From assembly GCF_039555335.1 (NCBI RefSeq), contig NC_092647.1, forward strand, positions 11,813,594 through 11,877,593: a DNA stretch of 64,000 nt. The letters are read 5' to 3'. Below the pieces are notes generated by a model. It saw only the letters and a program-made list of their open reading frames with translations, did no database searches and was not told where the DNA came from. This document shows positions 42,103 to 53,505 of the stretch, piece after piece. The translations under genes and the position numbers were made by a program. Each line of letters begins with the position of its first letter. Position 1 is the first letter of the stretch. This DNA is from Amphiura filiformis (lineage: Eukaryota > Echinodermata > Ophiuroidea > Amphilepidida > Amphiuridae).

Positions 42103-42490
42103 AAAAAAAAAAAAAAAAAAAAAAGCGCAGTGATTTATACTGCGCTACGCACAGGCACAATGCCTAGACGTTGACCCACAAGCCTCAGCACACTTTACAG
42201 GTTGTCGCTTACCACTACGGCCTCACATCATTCCATAAACCATTCAACAACAAATCACGGACTTTGCTGCTACAAGAGCGCACACCCTAGATATTACACC
42301 AATAACCATCGCAACCAGGATCAGCTCCCCGAGTTTCGTACGGGTTACAACGAGACAATTAGCAGTAAGTTCCTTGTCCAGAGGAATTTCAAGCTAACTC
42401 AATTTTTCCACGAGAGCATACTAGGCACCGCCACGATTCGAACCCGCAACCTCTCGCACCATAGTCGAACGCCTTAACGATTGAGCGAAC
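42103..42490 (-). mobile_element. tRNA-derived SINE
   Basis: Minus strand: tRNA-like head at about 42,487-42,424 with A-box-like GCTCAATCGTTAAGGCG and B box GGTTCGAATC (42,435-42,444), a body of about 300 bp, and an end where GCGCA...TGCGC forms a hairpin (42,125-42,145) followed by T22 (A22 on the plus strand, 42,103-42,124). The 91-residue plus-strand frame at 42,202-42,477 is antisense to it and is not a gene. A T-rich, not A-rich, 3' end is unusual for a SINE. Confidence 0.72.
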
Positions 42491-43090
42491 TTGACTGCAA
42501 CACGTCACCTTGATAAATTTCATGGTATCTATATCGAGAGATATATATTTGTCATATTTCATTTTAGTGATTAGCTTTTTGTTTTTCTAATGGGTAGTTT
42601 TCCTTTTAGTTTTTTGGGTTCCTTTTCATTTCCTCCTTAGTATACGAGGTTCGGTCAGTATGTAATGAAAGCTGACCTTCGACCCAATATTTGAAACATT
42701 TCCAGCCAAAAAATACACACTTTGCTTAAAGAAATGGTGGGCACAGGGCCCGTTTATTATTCATTTACTGTGTGTGAAATTTTTGTAGTGGATTCACTTC
42801 ACTAAGTTCTACAAGCAAGTACATTTTGTTCGTCTTTGGGAATGACGGTGTTATAAAATCTCGGAATGGATTATGGTATGTGCACGATATCCTTTGTTTT
42901 CAAAACCAGTGGACCGAATCCAATCTTGTCACAGATATAACGCAGTAAATGGGTTTAACGATTGTAGAAAAAGAAATTATAGATAATGCTAGCTACCACC
43001 ATTAGAGGGAACGTTTTATCGGGACACGCTGTATTATTTTATTAAGTCAGATTTGTTAGAATGGTTGTGAGTGACGTAATGGAAATACGG
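42491..43090. other. No gene; mariner-like 5' end near 42,651
   Basis: TATACGAGGTTCGGTCAGTA followed by TGTAATG resembles the terminal repeat of mariner elements, but no matching opposite terminus or transposase frame is visible. The first 150 bp match super-unit segments (AGTTTTCCTTTTAG). Confidence 0.4.
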
Positions 43091-45288
43091 TCAGCAATTA
43101 GCAAACCCTTGATGTTGCAATTCACGACCGATTTGCCTAATTTGTGGTTGACGTACACAGAGTATATATCTTGAGGGGATCGTTAGATGTTAATGAAACT
43201 CTTCCGTATCAGTAATCATATTATCTTTACATTGATTAGGCAATGTTAGTTCCCATCAGAAAACACACCTGCCGTAGTAACAACATAGTGCGGCAGGTAG
43301 GTAAAGTGTTTGCACTTGTACAGGGTGTCTGTACCCGGACACTATACTAGGCAATATGTCTAATTATAATTGAAAGAAATGGTTGTGGCTCATGCTATAT
43401 CTAATGTTAGATATTTATTTGCCAAAAATAACAACCAAAATAAGTAAATGCATTTTAGGATCTGGTTTCTAAAGTGGCGTTTATTTATTGCGTTTGTCTG
43501 AATCGCCACAATCAAATCATGGTCTTGAGAAGTAATATCCATCAAAAATAAAACTATGGATACCAAAACAACGTCATACCTACTGGCAACCAGACTAGTG
43601 GAATTTCTTTAAAGTAAAGTTACAAGGACTTGTGTCATAATTTATACAAGGGTAATTCAGACAGTTCTGCCTCCACCCGGTGTATCAAATCTAATTTTAG
43701 TTCTTAGGTCACTTACAGTATCTAAAAAATGTATCAGTATACATTTGATTTCGTATATTTTCGTACATTTCAATATGTGACACGATCTGGTCCATGGAGG
43801 CCAAAGACGGCAAATTTGAAACTGAGATAAAGGTAAAAATATGGAGTAAATAAACAATATAATACATAAGAAAATAAACATCCAAAAACTTCATAACTTT
43901 AGAACCAAATGTGCTAGACCTTTGGTATTTTCATATCCAATGAAGAAGGTATCATGTACCGAACCAAAGTTATGAGGGCTGAGGTAGAATTTATTGAATG
44001 ACCCAGCTCGGATAATAATTGATTTTTCAATCTCCCCCAATATGTAACATTGTAAGGCACAAAGCATAACCGAAATAACTTTATAGGTAAAGATATCAAT
44101 ACATTTCTTAGTGTATTTTCTTGGTTATTTTGTGATTGTTTTTGTTGTTGATGATGTTGTTGCTATTGTTGTTGATGATGATGTTAATGCTTAATATTTG
44201 ACTCCCTTACAGGACGTACACCTCTACGGGTGCTAAAAAGTAATGTATCGAAGTGCTTACGTAAGTCGACAATAAATTTACTTTTCAAATTTCCTTTACT
44301 TGTCAAAGTCTTTCAAATAAATGAAGTATACACTTCCTTTCGCTGGCTAGTTTCCTGCATGAGATGTCTCTATATAACTTTACTTTCAATTACAAACGAC
44401 GTTTTGATGCATAAAATAAGGGGCAATGTAAGTCTACTGTTAAATATGTTTTGTCTATAGTTGCTTTATTCGACACCGGCACCAATCATTTTTATCATTT
44501 CCCCCGATTTGATTACGTGTATTAAAAATATACGTGTTGTTATTGATCTTGTAATGCTGAATTCTAATTTATTGCTTACATAAATACCTTTAACGGGTAT
44601 TTATGCAAACTAGTTTGCATTACATGAATGCCCTTTACAAAATCATGTAATAAAAGCAAATTAAAATTCAGTCTTTTTGCGCTCTAATGTGTGTTATATC
44701 GCTTGATTATTCAAAATTTGCGGATGATGAACTATGGTCTATATTAATATAACATGAGCCCTGAGTTTCCAGAAGAAACATATGCATATACAAATGTTGA
44801 AATGTCGCGTTAACACATGTGATATATGAACTTCTTCTTGCACCACCGCCCACAGATTAAAATTAACAAAAAAATGTGGTTTAATATTCGACTCGTTCAT
44901 GAACTTTATGTTACAACTATGATATTCGACAAACAATGTATTACATTGATTTGACTTATGAAAATAAATCATAGGCAATGTCACAGTTTACACCATGCAT
45001 GACTACTATTAATGTATACAACTTCACACATCACGCAAGACTCTGTAGAGATTTAATGTCATACAAACAAGTAGAAAAGTGTCAGAGAATGTTAAATTAG
45101 TCACAGGATTTTATGTTTCACATATCTTTATTTTGACTTAAAGTATACCCTATGCTGTGATAAAGTAGAATCCGCTTTGTCATTCTTGAGAACTGGGTAT
45201 GGTACAGAATGGTACTTTAAAAAGTTGTTACGTACTTGGTGGTAGTTGGAGTTGGTGAGAGCAGAGAAGATGAGAACATTCTCATTTG
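43091..45288 (+). repeat. Super-unit partial copy D (plus-oriented)
   Basis: Enters the unit in its middle: GACCGATTTGCCTAATTTGT (43,129), the core (43,168-43,310), then GTGCTAAAAAGTAATGTATC (about 44,229, as near 24,611 and 57,955) and ATGAACTTCTTCTTGCACCA (44,826, as in 27,263 and 59,897). No gene recognised. A partial copy of the 45,289 MITE lies at 43,776-43,925. Confidence 0.72.
43168..43310 (+). repeat. Nine-copy core of the super-unit (copy D)
   Basis: ATCTTGAGGGGATCGTTAGA through GTAGTAACAACATAGTGCGG; almost the same as the copies at 15,141 and 24,058. Confidence 0.85.
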
Positions 45289-45531
45289 TGACACGATCTG
45301 GTCCATGGGGGCAAATTTGAAACTGAGATAAAGGTAAAAATATGGAGTAAAAAACAATAAAATACATAAGAAAATAGACATCAATAAACATCATAACTTT
45401 AGAACAAAGTATGCTAGACTTTTAGTGTTTTCAGTAAATGATATCCTATTGTATGTGTAATGTAATAATTACAGTAACTCAATTTTAAAAATGCCTCTTT
45501 TGGCCCCCATGGACCAGATCGTGTCAAATTT
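45289..45531. mobile_element. ~240-bp MITE with TGACACGATCTGGTCCATGG ends
   Basis: Left TGACACGATCTGGTCCATGG and right CCATGGACCAGATCGTGTCA give inverted repeats of about 26 bp. A truncated copy at 43,776-43,925 shares the left end and interior. Confidence 0.78.
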
Positions 45532-45694
45532 TCTCTGGTAAGAGCGAGAGAGGGATGGAGGGAGGGAGGGGAGAGAGAGAGAGAGTTGAGGAAAGACCGA
45601 GAAGAAGAAACAAAATAAAATTGTGGAGTGTAGTGTGAACTTTTGTTTGTTGGGTTGAGTGTCGTTGCGTGTATAAATATATCTGTTCATAACT

Positions 45695-45893
45695 AATAAA
45701 ATAACATAACATAACATAACATAACGTAACATAACATAACATAACATAACATAACATAACATAACATAACATAACATAACATAACATAACATAACATTTA
45801 CATGTTAATTTGTTATGTTATGTTAATATGTTATGTTATGTTATGTTATGTTATGTTATGTTATGTTATGTTATGTTGTTATATTGTTAAACA
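45695..45893. repeat. Inverted pentanucleotide tracts (ATAAC)n / (GTTAT)n
   Basis: About 20 ATAAC units (45,695-45,795) are followed after a short spacer by about 13 GTTAT units (45,811-45,890). The two tracts are complementary, so the strand can fold into a hairpin with a stem of more than 60 bp. The MLCYV-type frames at 45,469-45,792 are artefacts. Confidence 0.92.
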
Positions 45894-46374
45894 ATAAAAC
45901 ACCGGTCAATTTAATGTAGTAAAGTTGATCAAAATTAAAAAAAAAAAACCACAAAAACAGATCATAGATATTTTTATCTAGTTTTTAAAAATTGCTAAAA
46001 AATGTTTTTGACCCAAGAATTTTTTGGTTACGTGGTCCAAAAAATTGGACCAAAATACCTATTTTTAGGGATTTTCTCCCAAAATGAATATTTGTTGCCC
46101 AAAGTTGACCTTACAGAGGACTTTATCAAGTCTTTCCCATTCTAAATAATTGTATACTTTAATATACTTTATACCAATAATTTAGCAGTTACGGGCCCAA
46201 ACGGTCCACGGTTAAGACCACCCTTAAATCTAAATGAGTTTGATATACTAGGATCTCAGTGGCAGCGGAGTAATGATTATTGAATTATGCTGGCACTACG
46301 ATGAAGTTCACGTAAAATCACGAACGAACGTACATTAATCTTTTATCAAAGGAGGTGACATATGTTATTTTTGT
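45894..46374. other. No gene recognised
   Basis: Begins with CAATAAAACACCGGTCAATT, also found at the Tc1/mariner element (34,747). The rest is AT-rich, without terminal repeats or coding sequence. Confidence 0.5.
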
Positions 46375-46838
46375 CATTTGTTATTCCCGTTTATCAGCAT
46401 ACCAGCGTTGACTTAGTAACACATAATAGATTTGGCCTCCTTATATTGATTGATTAATAACAATTTGATTTGACTTCCTTTTTCAACCGCTCATATTACC
46501 TCATTGATGATTAGCAAAATGTCAAAATAAAGATGTAATGTCACTTTGTATTGAAATGACACAATGTGTTGAACTTTAATCAGACTATGATCGCACAGAT
46601 GAGATATGGTGAAGTACCCAGACAATTCATGTCCCAGTTAAAACTAGAATGATGCCCTAAATTCCATATCCACCGAGAGCAATGATTAAATAAATATACA
46701 GAAAATTTCACAGAGCAGAAAGTGTTTAATGTGTATAGTACATATGATCTTGAGCTTGAGTCAATCGAAATGTCCCATTAGGTATAAGTCGGCATTAATT
46801 ACGTGAGCAACGTAACATACAATAACGCAAAACGTACA

Positions 46839-47782
46839 GGGTGTCCCAAAAAAGAGGCCCCTCATTGCGCCCTCTTTTCTCCTACTTCAGAAAAGTTGAT
46901 AAAGTAATTATGTTGGTATGTAAAGAAGCCTTTACCCGTTATCTTTAATAAATCGAAACATTAATTTCAATCGGTTCATAACTTTTGAAGATATGCCCTT
47001 TTAAAGAAATGTATGCGTTTTTCACTCTGTCCACGGAGTAGGTTTGGCTACTTCAAAGATTGAAAAGTGCATATACCATGCATGAATATAAAACATTCCT
47101 CGATGATAACTTTATAAAATAACAACTTTATTTTAGGGAATGGGCTTTACCGGTGGGTTATAGATTTTGTCATTAATTTGGGCGAAATTGATGTGGGATG
47201 GGACTTCTTTTGTTGTACTTGCAATTACTCATGTTCTTCTCGGTTATTTTATGCCTTTTTGTTTTATTATGTTTCTTACTTTCTTACTTTATTGTTTCTT
47301 GCTTTCTCTTTATTGACAACATAAGTCATTTCTCTTTTTACAGGTTTCAGCCCTAGTCCTGATTGCATCAATTGCGTTGCGCCGGATACTTGTGAATGCA
47401 GCAGTTATACGGTTGCGAAGATCTTGAAGGCTAGCTGGCGGTCCTCGCTCATACCACCCTTGAAAATATAGTTTTGTTAAATAAACCAATTAAATTACGT
47501 TTGTCCCACCAGTGAATATGTTCCGAGGCCTTATCTTTCCATGTCATTAACCTTTTTTATTTAATCTTTGCTGTAGCCAAACCTCATCTGTGGACAGAGT
47601 GAAAAACGGGTATATTTCTTTAAAAGGGCATATCTTAAAAAGTTATGAGCAGATTGAAATAATTGTTTCGGTTTATTAAAGCTAACGGGTAAAGGCTTCT
47701 TTACATATCAACATATACTTGATCAACTTTTCTGAAATAGGAGAAAAAGATGGCGAAATGAGGGACCTTTTTGGGACACCCA
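46839..47782 (-). mobile_element. 944-bp mariner-like element with ~210-bp terminal repeats
   Basis: Left CAGGGTGTCCCAAAAAAGAG, right the complement of TGGGTGTCCCAAAAAGGTCC. The arms (46,839-47,055 and 47,575-47,782) remain alignable through AAAGAAGCCTTTACCCGTTA and CACTCTGTCCAC. TA on each side is the probable target duplication. The inner part keeps only a transposase C-terminal scrap (47,343-47,457). Confidence 0.8.
47343..47457 (-). pseudogene. Mariner-type transposase C-terminus, ~38 residues
   Basis: Minus strand, uninterrupted: WYERGPPASLQDLRNRITAA then FTSIRRNAIDAIRTRAET. The 'PP-x-x-L-Q-x-L-R-x-R-I' and 'R-x-x' pattern is usual near the end of IS630/mariner transposases. The catalytic residues and N-terminus are absent, so the element could not move by itself. 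The position inside terminal repeats supports the call. Confidence 0.68.
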
Positions 47783-47819
47783 TACCAGTATTGTTAAACT
47801 TACAGTGTCGCAGATAAGA

Positions 47820-47945
47820 TGATCATTATCATCATCATCGTTATCATCGTCATCACTTTCTTCATTATCATCAATTTCTTCGTCGTCATCGTCATCAACA
47901 TCTTCGTCATCGTCACCATCACCACCACCATCATCATCATTGGTG
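47820..47945. repeat. (ATC/TCG)n microsatellite in copy E
   Basis: ATC, TCG and ACC trinucleotides followed by a GAGAGAGA run to 47,985. Same place in the unit as the tracts at 14,251, 22,425, 37,150 and 56,330. Confidence 0.9.
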
Positions 47946-48372
47946 AGTAAGAGAAAATTGGAAAGAGAGAGAGAGAGAGAAGGAGAGATAGTATTAAAAA
48001 ATCGATTATGCTATCAGGGATGCTGAGGAACTTACTCGCGATCTAGGATGACCTTCACATTTCGTATTAAGACTATGAAACTACCCAATGGGGTTGGAAT
48101 TTTAATAATTTAAAAAAAAACAACAACGCGGGAATCTTATAACACACCTGACAAGGTAATAATGCAACGGGCGTCAAATTCCAAACTTGTCAATGCCAAT
48201 CCCATGAAGGATATCGCATTTTTGTATGAATCCTGACAAGGGTATAAGAATCCCAATTTCGCTTATGACATGTAAAATGTAAATCCGCAGGAAAGGGTAA
48301 CACAATTAAAATTTCCCGGTGTCTCGGAGGCTTGTTAAAATTCACGACCGATTTGGCCAATTTTTGTAATTG

Positions 48373-48510
48373 TCTTGAGGGATCGTTAGATGTTAATGAA
48401 ATTTTTCTGTATCAATAATCATGTTATCTTTACATTTATTGAGACCATGTTAATTCTCATCTGGAAACTCACCTGCCGTAGTAACAACATAGTGCGTCGA
48501 GTAGGTAAAT
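48373..48510 (+). repeat. Nine-copy core of the super-unit (copy E)
   Basis: TCTTGAGGGATCGTTAGATG to AACAACATAGTGCGTCGAG. Confidence 0.82.
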
Positions 48511-48574
48511 AATTTTGCCTCATGCTATGTTTTGGTTTTTCACGCTGTGATCTTTTGAAATGGCGTGTAACAAA

Positions 48575-48616
48575 AGCTCTCATGTATGTATGTATGTATG
48601 TATGTATGTATGTAGC
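48575..48616. repeat. (ATGT)n microsatellite
   Basis: About nine ATGT units between CAAAAGCTCTC and AGCTTAGCTTTGCAAGG, within copy E. Confidence 0.9.
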
Positions 48617-48855
48617 TTAGCTTTGCAAGGTCATTATTAGATATAGTTTCTATGGAAAATGCCGACATAATTAAGAAGATGCTTTTTACATGATTTCAGA
48701 AGTGGCGAATTGAATAGATCTTTGTTTTACTATTGTCTGCATAGCCCGCAGTCATGTAAACCATGAATTGTATATCAAACTAATCTGGTGAGTTTTGTTA
48801 TTATCATGTAAAATGGACCAACTTATTGTAAGTAAGATACATAAGCTTACATACA

Positions 48856-49060
48856 CTGTTAGAAAATTCTGTAAATTTTACAGTAAAATACCCGGCAGTT
48901 CTATTGCCAACATTTCCCAGCAAAAACGATGATTTAACAAGTATTTTACCATAAAATTAGCATATTTACGATATATTGCCGTAAAATATACGGTATGCGG
49001 TATATCTACGACAGAATGCTTGTAATGTGGCATAAAAATACGGTGGGAAGATCTTGGTTT
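48856..49060. repeat. Degenerate AT-rich repeat with TTTTACAGTAAAATAC
   Basis: GTAAATTTTACAGTAAAATA, TTACCATAAAATTAGC and GCCGTAAAATATACGG are self-complementary words, as in degenerate MITEs. It directly precedes the RTE fragment. No gene. Confidence 0.5.
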
Positions 49061-50490
49061 TTTTGGAGGGACCCCTCTATGGATTAAATACTATACTGTA
49101 TTACAAATACTTAATAGTATGAAAAGAGGAAAGGCACCAGGAGAGACAATGTGATAATTGATGCAATCATGGAAGGAGGAGACTCCATCACAGGAGAGTT
49201 TGCCAAGCTTTTCACAGCTTGTATAAGGCAGGAAAAGGTACCACAACGATGGAAAGAGGCAAATATGGTCATTCTCATCAAGAAAGGAGACAAACGAGAC
49301 CTCAAAAACTACAGACCAATCAGCCTGCTCTCAAATGTGTACAAGCTTGTCACAAGTATCCTAACAAACGGATTGGAAAACACTCTGGATAGTAACCAAC
49401 CCAAAGAGCAAACAGGGTTCAGAAGTGGCTATTGCACCATGGACCGTATACACACCATCATTCAACTGAAGGAAAACTGTTATGAGTATAATCACCCTCT
49501 CTGCATGGCCATAGACTATGAAAAGGCATTTGATTCCGTTGAAACCTGTGTTGGATGCATTACATCAACAAGGAGTAGAAGTAAATACATAAACCTACTG
49601 AGAGTTATATACACAATCTCGCCAAAGTTGTTTACAGCATGTCTGGAAAGCATATTCCAATCACTTCAGTGGGACGAAAAGGGTGTTAATATCAATGGAG
49701 AGAAGTTCAACCATCTCAGATTTGCGGATGATATAAACATCATAATAGAAAGCCTGGATGGAAGAAATTGAAACTATGCTCAGGGAGCTCGCTGATGCTG
49801 GTAAAGAATGTGGCCTGAAGATGAACATGCAGAAGACAAAAATAATAACAGGACCCCTCGTCCAGAAAAGAATAGTCACTGTAAATGTCACATAGAAGAA
49901 GTTAATGAATATATATACCTGGGACAGCAGTTCAGCCTGAAGGAAAAACGACAAGAGCAGGTAATAAAGAGAAGAATCAAGCTTGGATGGTGGCAATATG
50001 AAAAACATAGCAATATCATGAGAGGAGAGATACCAATATGCCTGAAAAGTAAAGTGTTCAACCAATGTATATTCCTAACTATTACATATGGGGCTGAGAC
50101 ATGGACGCTTACTGCAAAAATGGAAAAGAAGCTATAAGCGGCACAACACAACATGGAAAAAAACATGTTAGGGATCACCTACAAAGACAGGAAGACAAAC
50201 AAATGGGTTAAAAATCAAACAAAGACTCAAGACATCTTGGAAACAGCCAAACACAGGAAATTGAATGGGGCAGGGCATATCAGCAGAAGAACAGACAGCA
50301 GATGGACTGCAGCAATTACTGTATGGAGACCAATGGTGGGAAACAGAAACCGGGGAAGACAGTGCAAGAGATGGAGAGACGAGATAGATCAGTACTGGGG
50401 AACAGTAAATTGGTTCAGCAAGGCAAGAGATAGAGCTACCTGGCGGAGACATGCTGAGGCTTTCGTCCATGACATATTGGGCATATAAGT
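49061..50490 (+). mobile_element. RTE-like LINE fragment, 5'-truncated
   Basis: Plus strand, reverse transcriptase and C-terminal coding from about 49,115 to 50,488. The N-terminal endonuclease domain is missing. It is inserted in super-unit copy E, which resumes near 50,760-50,870. I could not fix either edge or a target duplication. Confidence 0.75.
49115..50488 (+). pseudogene. RTE-like reverse transcriptase (multiply broken)
   Basis: KRGKAPGE near 49,120 is followed by a one-base loss. From 49,151 the frame encodes LKNYRPISLLSNVYKLVTS (residues 51-69), RSGYCTMDRIHTIIQLKE, IDYEKAFDSVE with the first catalytic D, and FADD (residues 191-194, 49,721-49,732). Between RVIYT and ISPKL (49,616) about 35 residues that usually carry the RQGD motif are gone. 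The frame shifts near 49,760 and again near 49,850, then YIYLGQQFSL and YGAETWTLTAKM follow, with an in-frame TAA at 50,135. The last part (50,138-50,488) encodes MLGITYKDRKTNKWVK, AGHISRRTDSRW and AEAFVHDI. The C-terminal pattern matches RTE-clade proteins. Deletion, stop and frameshifts make it inactive. Confidence 0.85.
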
Positions 50491-52689
50491 ATAGAAATAT
50501 CCTGAAAATAGAGAGATATTATCTTAAAAATTAGCACTTAATCGGATTCTATCGATTCTATACCTAGCAGTAGATGTCAAGAGCTTTTCCCATGTAACAG
50601 TTTTAGCTTGGCCTAGTCACCAGCCAAAAAGATGTTTTCAATGTTATGGTTAACATACTTAAGTTAAGACTCAAGATACAACTTAGGAGGTACCGGTACG
50701 TACAAAATTATACAAGTTAACATGTTTACAAATCTCTATGTAATATACAAGGGATAGGAAATAAATTATATAGTATATTTAGATGGCAGTTTGAATTTAA
50801 TACTGGTTGACTATGTCAATATGGCTCTGTCATATGCGTGGAAACCCATCCATCAGCATTGCCGTCAACCAACAACTTTCTACTCGGTAAATTGACATTT
50901 TAGCCAGAATTTCCTCTTTTATTGAGACAACAATTTCAAGACAAACAAATCTATGGATGAAAACTAATTATTTAAACATTGTTGACCGGTACTTACCATT
51001 TTAAGGTCAAAATATTATTGATCATATTCACCATTTATTTATCTTAAAGTTGCAGATTTAATGATTTGTTCTTGAACTGGTTCCAGTTGAACCATGGATA
51101 TACGTATTCATAATGAAACCTTCAAAAGCTCACTTTTGTGGTGATTTGTAGCAATTCATAATAAAATCTCAAGCATCATTGTGACATGATTCTCGATTTT
51201 TCAACTTAGGCAACAGAAATAAAGTAGTTCGATCTTTCGATCGACCATCGATGCTTGGTCGATCCTTATTACTTATGAAATCAATTAATTAACCATTGTT
51301 AATGTTGTGATATTTTTGTTGTAGTTTTTTTTTACTACACTTGTAATATATTGATTTAGATAATGAAATTTGATTTTTTGGCTGCTTCGACAAACAATAC
51401 ATCGTCTACCCTTAAATCTGAGCGCGAGATCTAGTAAAGTGAATATTTCTTTCACATCAGGGCTGGTGCTATTATTAATGCAGTAAAGTTAAGATCGCTA
51501 TGGGAACTGCATGAACGCTGCTACGGCATGACCTCGGTGTTTAAATTTTTGCAAATTGGTTAACTCTCGCTGGTTACAAATTCAAAACTCTCTCACCCTC
51601 CCTCTCAATCTCTATCTATAGCTTTTGACTGAGAAAGTATTGCCTTGGGTGATACTTAACACTTAAAGATAAGCTTCTATAAATAAAAGAGACGGATGCA
51701 TTTTTAACACACAGGGCTTTGATCAGGCTCATGGTATCTATATCCAGATATTTTACCATGACGTTTATGACTTTAAGCAATTCATATATACCCGCGTTAA
51801 TACCTCCACATGAAATGATTGCAATGACACTTTTGAAAACACACAAATTACAGGCAGTCCAAAGGGCATTTGTAAAATCCACTGTGCCATAAATGCTGCA
51901 GCAAAGCTTGAATGCTAAATATCTACTTTTATCATTAAACAACCCATGTCATTATTTTTACGATTCTTTAATTAAAACTGATACAGTGAACGGGTTAAAT
52001 GTCTTGTAACTTAACCTATTGAAAACAAAGCTTTCGTAACTTGATTCAACTTATTGAAAACAATGCTTTCCTAACTTGATCCATTTTTAGTAATTAATCT
52101 TTTTCATATAAGGTCAACTGCCGGATTAGTTCCATGTGTTAATTTCTTCCTAAATATGATCACTTTCGTAAACAAATAAAAGAGCCAAACACGATACGTC
52201 TTATATCTTCAGAAAATATTCCTTGCGTTAATTTCTTCCTAAATATGATCACTTTCATAAACAAATAAAAGAGCAAAACACGATACGTCTTACATCTTAC
52301 AAAATATACCTGACAACTATTTTGGTAATTTTATACCAAATTTAAAATGTCAATACTTTCGAATACCTTTGAGAACATTAGCTAACATTAGAGAAAAGGT
52401 GTCTGCGTTGAGTCGTGTTGCTCATATAGTGTTTCACAAATCCTCTATTTCTCTATAAGATCAGCGTTTGACTTATTTTGCAACAGACTTATGTGTCGCT
52501 TAGTTTCATTATGTTATATCAAAGGTTATTATATCATTGAATCATAATGACTTAGCAATTAGCATAACATTGATGAGTTATTTTGAGTTATTTTATGTCG
52601 AGGTTAGTCCTAGAATTAAGTATATTACGGGGATAATAGAAGAGGATAGACGCAGTGTAGAAACAATTGTGTCATGTAAATCTTATTCA
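50491..52689 (+). repeat. Super-unit copy E, distal part
   Basis: AATTGACATTTTAGCCAGAA (50,889), TTTAAGGTCAAAATATTATT (about 50,999) and GGTGTCTGCGTTGAGTCGTG (about 52,397) match 29,110-30,390 in order. Two near-identical 110-bp segments (52,140-52,200 and 52,230-52,290: TTAATTTCTTCCTAAATATG) form a tandem duplication. The minus frame at 51,616-51,942 is not recognised. Confidence 0.65.
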
Positions 52690-53505
52690 GCATAATAACC
52701 TTACACGTGTAAGATGGCATCTTACACGTGTAAGATGGCATCTTACACGTGTAAGATTGCATCTTATACGTGTAAGATCGCATCTTATACGTCTTAGAAT
52801 CTAGCGGGTTGTTTAAATTGACGAATCACATATAAAGAATCTATATTTAAACCACAAACAACCAATCATCTTACACGTATTCATCTTTGACCAATGAAAT
52901 CTCGCCATAGCATTTCTTACACGCGTAAGAATTGCCTATTAGGGATGGACGGTATTCCAGTTTGACGAATACATACGACGAGCGTCGAATAATCTCAGCC
53001 ACGATATCAATATGTACCACGGTAGATTTCGCAAACGTGATCATTTTAAGTTACTTTAACCTCTTGAAATTAATTGATATTGAGTACAAATTGTCTCCAG
53101 ATAACTGAGGACGGTCCAACAATCGGAATAATTCCTGACAGAGTTTCGGCATACAATACAGGACATTTTAGCACTTTAGAAAATGCCTTATTTACGATAT
53201 TGGTGACGAGCTCTATACTTATCCTTGGTGCGCCGCTAATAATATCGCGTATCGTCCATCACTAAATTCAAAATCTTACACGTATAAGAAGTCGTGGGTG
53301 TTACAAATCTAAAAACGTCTTTACATATTATTGGTCGAAGTTTGCAACGCGTAAGCTGATTGGTTGTTTGTGATTTCTTACTCTGTGATTCGTCAACTTA
53401 AGAATCCCGCTTCATTCTTACACGTGTAAGATGCAATCTTACACGTATAAGATGCATTCTTACGCGTATAAGATGCAATCTTACACGTGTAACCTTACAC
53501 GTTTG
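52690..53505. mobile_element. ~815-bp element with clustered TCTTACACGTGTAAGA palindromes at both ends
   Basis: Left cluster: units of 20-21 bp at 52,701, 52,721, 52,741, 52,762 and 52,783. Right cluster: 53,417, 53,438, 53,458 and 53,479. Each full unit holds the 16-bp palindrome TCTTACACGTGTAAGA with a CACGTG centre; variants are ATACGTG and GCGTAT. Single units also lie at 52,870, 52,915 and 53,272. Inside these, AGCGGGTTGTTTAAATTGAC with AACAACCAATC pairs with GATTGGTTGTT and GTCAACTTAAGAATCCCGCT, so the whole is inverted. The 63-residue frame at 53,074-53,265 (one hydrophobic stretch) has no recognised family. Confidence 0.82.

Larger units (their letters stand above)
46375..48855 (+). 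repeat. Super-unit copy E (plus-oriented), first part
   Basis: CATTTGTTATTCCCGTTTAT (46,375), ACTTTAATCAGACTATGATC (46,573), CGAAATGTCCCATTAGG (about 46,766), an inserted mariner-type element (46,839-47,782), an ATC microsatellite, ATGCTGAGGAACTTACTC (about 48,019), the core (48,373-48,510) and a diverged TTGTCTGCATAGCCCGCAGT (48,734). No host gene. Confidence 0.78.

Noticed and set aside
42424-42487. tRNA gene
   Set aside because: A and B boxes are present but no full cloverleaf; it is the head of a SINE with a 300-bp body.
42651-43010. Complete mariner element
   Set aside because: Only one mariner-like terminus is visible; no matching second end or transposase.
53074-53265. 63-residue frame with a hydrophobic segment inside the CACGTG element
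   Set aside because: Too short, no recognised family, no support from other copies. It could be a captured fragment but I cannot show it.
52690-53505. Regular 20-21-bp repeats that might suggest a CRISPR array
   Set aside because: Units are contiguous, palindromic, without unique spacers, in a eukaryotic transposon-like context.
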